Source: Pyrinomonadaceae bacterium
Lineage (GTDB): Bacteria > Acidobacteriota > Blastocatellia > Pyrinomonadales > Pyrinomonadaceae
Direction of reading: 5' to 3'
NCBI GenBank assembly: GCA_025937955.1
Contig: JAICQI010000306.1
Location: 1-6,947 of the forward strand
Length of the DNA: 6,947 bases
Shown here: piece by piece, positions 5,309-6,947 of the stretch
How positions within the stretch are numbered: position 1 is the stretch's first letter
How the letters are laid out: every line of letters starts with the position of its first letter
Notes under the pieces: model-generated
Told to the model about the DNA's origin: nothing
Databases searched by the model: none
What the model saw: the letters and a program-made list of their open reading frames with translations, nothing else
Made by a program: the position numbers and the translations under genes

Positions 5309-6947
5309 ATGGTCGTGCGGGTCCGTTTGGCTTTAGCTTGCTGGCTGCTAATCGGGTTTTATCTTCTCACTCCTCCCGTTGCTACGGCTCAGGAACGGCT
5401 GTGCGATCCTTCGTTTGAGTACTGCTACGACGGCTTGATCGACCTCGTCCGGAAAGAGACTGTCGGTATCGACATGGCTTTTTACATGTTCGAGTTACCG
5501 CAACTCGCCGACGCAATCATCGCGAGGTATCAGGCGGGTGTGCCTGTTCGTCTTATAGTAGAACCGCGCGCTATAAAGTTTCCGCAAAACCAGGCGATGC
5601 TTGACAAGTTCCAGGCTGCAGGCATTCCCATGCGCACCAAGCTCGGTGGTGGCATCGTGCACGTGAAATTGATGCTGCTTGGCGGCCAGAACAAGGTGGT
5701 CTTCACCGGGTCTAATTTCGGCGACGCTGACGTCGGACCTTACGAGCCGTACGCAAATTACGTGGATGGTGCCTGGTACTTCGCCGAGGATGCGTCAGTA
5801 GTTCATAGTTTCAAGACCCGTTATGACGACCTATGGACCGACACTACTACTTATAAAAACTACGCTAACATCGCCGCACCACTGACTCGCAAGTACCCGA
5901 CGTTTGCGATCGATCCAGCGGTGAACTTCCTCCCGAATAAGAATGCAGCTGAGGATTACGGCCTACGTACGATCGCGGAAATCGATCGAGAAACACAAAA
6001 GATCGATCTTACGATGTATCGCCTCACGGATATTGGTATCTGTGATGCGTTGCTGCGCGCTTTGAATCGAGGGGTAACGGTGCGTTTGCTTGCGGAGCCT
6101 CATGAGTACCGCTTTGATGCGAGCAGGCCGAGCGCTGAAGTTACAGGACCTTACAACATAGACCGGCTGTACGCGGCAGGAGTGCAGGTCCGCATGCGAA
6201 AGCACCGCGGGCTCAATCACCAGAAGTCAGTGACTCTGTATGGACGCGGCCTGACGATCTTTGGCTCGTCCAATTGGAGTTGGCAATCGTTCAACTTTCA
6301 GGAAGAACACAACTACTTCACGACGAAGACGTGGTTCTTTCAGTGGTTCGTGGATCAGTTCAACCGGAAGTGGAGCTCGACTACAGAATATGAAAATTTT
6401 GTACCGCTGCCGCCGAACGTGCCGGTTAACCTTGCCCCGAGCCATGGTGCTACCGCCGCACAATCGGTGATGCTGACTTGGGAAGGAGGAGGTTGGGCAC
6501 ACAAGTACGACGTCTACCTGGGGACAAATGAGAGTAGTCTGGAACTAATTGCAACTGACGTGGTCACCGGGACTGTCGGCTCAGGAGGTTCGGAGAACTA
6601 TTTGGTTTCGGGTCTTCAAAACGGGGTGACGTACTACTGGCGTATAGTTGGTAAGACCATGGCTAATCAAACGGCCACTGGTCCAACATGGCGGTTCACA
6701 ACGTCGGGCACAGCACCAACGCCAACGCCAACGCCAACGCCGACACCGACGCCGTCGCCAACACCTACTCCGGAACCGACTGGAAACTGTGAGTTCGTTG
6801 TTGCCGACCAGTGGAACAGTGGCTTTGTTGGTCAGATTGTCATCACCAACAACGGCAACAGCGCAATAAACGGCTGGAGCGTTAACTGGGAATTCACCGA
6901 CGGTTCCGCACTTACCAACAGTTGGAACGCGAATGTCACCGGCAACA
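5309..6947 (+). CDS. Secreted phospholipase D-like protein with FN3-like and CBM2 domains (3' end outside window)
   Basis: An uninterrupted frame of 546 codons runs off the window. Residues 1-27 form a signal peptide with likely cleavage after VATA. Two phospholipase D-like half-domains follow. The first has HVKLMLLGG (His118, Lys120) and TGSNF (133-137). The second has [10 protein letters not shown] (His304, Lys306) and GSSNWS (319-324). In both HxKxxxxD motifs the Asp position is replaced, by Gly125 and Tyr311, while His, Lys and the GS residues remain. Hydrolysis of a phosphodiester is thus plausible but unproven. Residues 367-466 resemble a fibronectin III domain ([24 protein letters not shown]). 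A Pro-Thr linker (470-491) leads into a family 2 carbohydrate-binding module from Cys494. It shows [16 protein letters not shown] and NSWNA, and Trp502 and Trp539 match two of the cellulose-stacking tryptophans of CBM2. The rest of the module and its second Cys lie beyond the edge. Confidence 0.88.
   Translation, partial: MVVRVRLALACWLLIGFYLLTPPVATAQERLCDPSFEYCYDGLIDLVRKETVGIDMAFYMFELPQLADAIIARYQAGVPVRLIVEPRAIKFPQNQAMLDKFQAAGIPMRTKLGGGIVHVKLMLLGGQNKVVFTGSNFGDADVGPYEPYANYVDGAWYFAEDASVVHSFKTRYDDLWTDTTTYKNYANIAAPLTRKYPTFAIDPAVNFLPNKNAAEDYGLRTIAEIDRETQKIDLTMYRLTDIGICDALLRALNRGVTVRLLAEPHEYRFDASRPSAEVTGPYNIDRLYAAGVQVRMRKHRGLNHQKSVTLYGRGLTIFGSSNWSWQSFNFQEEHNYFTTKTWFFQWFVDQFNRKWSSTTEYENFVPLPPNVPVNLAPSHGATAAQSVMLTWEGGGWAHKYDVYLGTNESSLELIATDVVTGTVGSGGSENYLVSGLQNGVTYYWRIVGKTMANQTATGPTWRFTTSGTAPTPTPTPTPTPTPSPTPTPEPTGNCEFVVADQWNSGFVGQIVITNNGNSAINGWSVNWEFTDGSALTNSWNANVTGN
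6716..6739 (+). repeat. Hexanucleotide tandem repeat (CCAACG x4) in the Pro-Thr linker
   Basis: Four perfect copies of CCAACG encode Pro-Thr pairs, followed by degenerate copies up to about 6780. Because the unit is six bases, copy-number change would lengthen or shorten the linker without shifting the frame. Confidence 0.85.

Noticed and set aside
6227..6502. Minus-strand 91-codon open frame inside the phospholipase D-like gene
   Set aside because: It is antisense to the second HKD half-domain, which is clearly coding on the plus strand.

Overview
This is bacterial chromosomal DNA of moderate GC content. Gene content and style suggest a member of the Acidobacteriota, perhaps Blastocatellia-like. 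The clues are an rpmE / DUF1385 / prfA cluster, a release factor 1 with a GPGGQS-type catalytic loop, a secreted phospholipase D-like protein of a kind I associate with that phylum, and short palindromic elements built on TAGCCACAAAAAGGCAC. No 16S or other strong marker is present, so the phylum call is an inference.

Layout. Positions 1-790 hold a single plus-strand gene for an exported, probably lipid-anchored intradiol ring-cleavage dioxygenase (98-712). It is bracketed by two copies of an approximately 80-bp palindromic element (1-70, cut by the window edge, and 710-790). The right copy sits exactly between the stop codons of the dioxygenase and of the convergent next gene. Positions 788-4052 form a minus-strand cluster read right to left: rpmE (ribosomal protein L31, zinc-binding form), a DUF1385/YqhQ-type membrane protein, prfA (release factor 1) and a histidine-phosphatase (phosphoglycerate mutase-like) gene. 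A good sigma-70-type promoter lies upstream of rpmE at 4101-4129, a small hairpin lies in the rpmE leader, and a terminator or attenuator-like hairpin separates rpmE from DUF1385. DUF1385 and prfA are tightly coupled.

Positions 4053-4463 are intergenic, with the rpmE promoter, an inverted repeat enclosing a hairpin, and a possible plus-strand promoter. Positions 4464-4895 encode a small four-helix membrane protein of unknown function, facing a possible 61-residue two-helix membrane protein on the minus strand (5003-5188). From 5309 to the right edge an open reading frame encodes a secreted phospholipase D-like protein. It has two degenerate HKD motifs, a fibronectin III-like domain, a Pro-Thr linker and the first half of a family 2 cellulose-binding module. 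The gene is cut by the window end.

The central cluster is translation housekeeping. The flanks are accessory, with two exported enzymes that could suit life on plant debris (inference). I see no defence system, CRISPR array, tRNA, rRNA or intact transposase. The most noteworthy signals are the palindromic element pair around the dioxygenase and the phospholipase D-CBM2 architecture.
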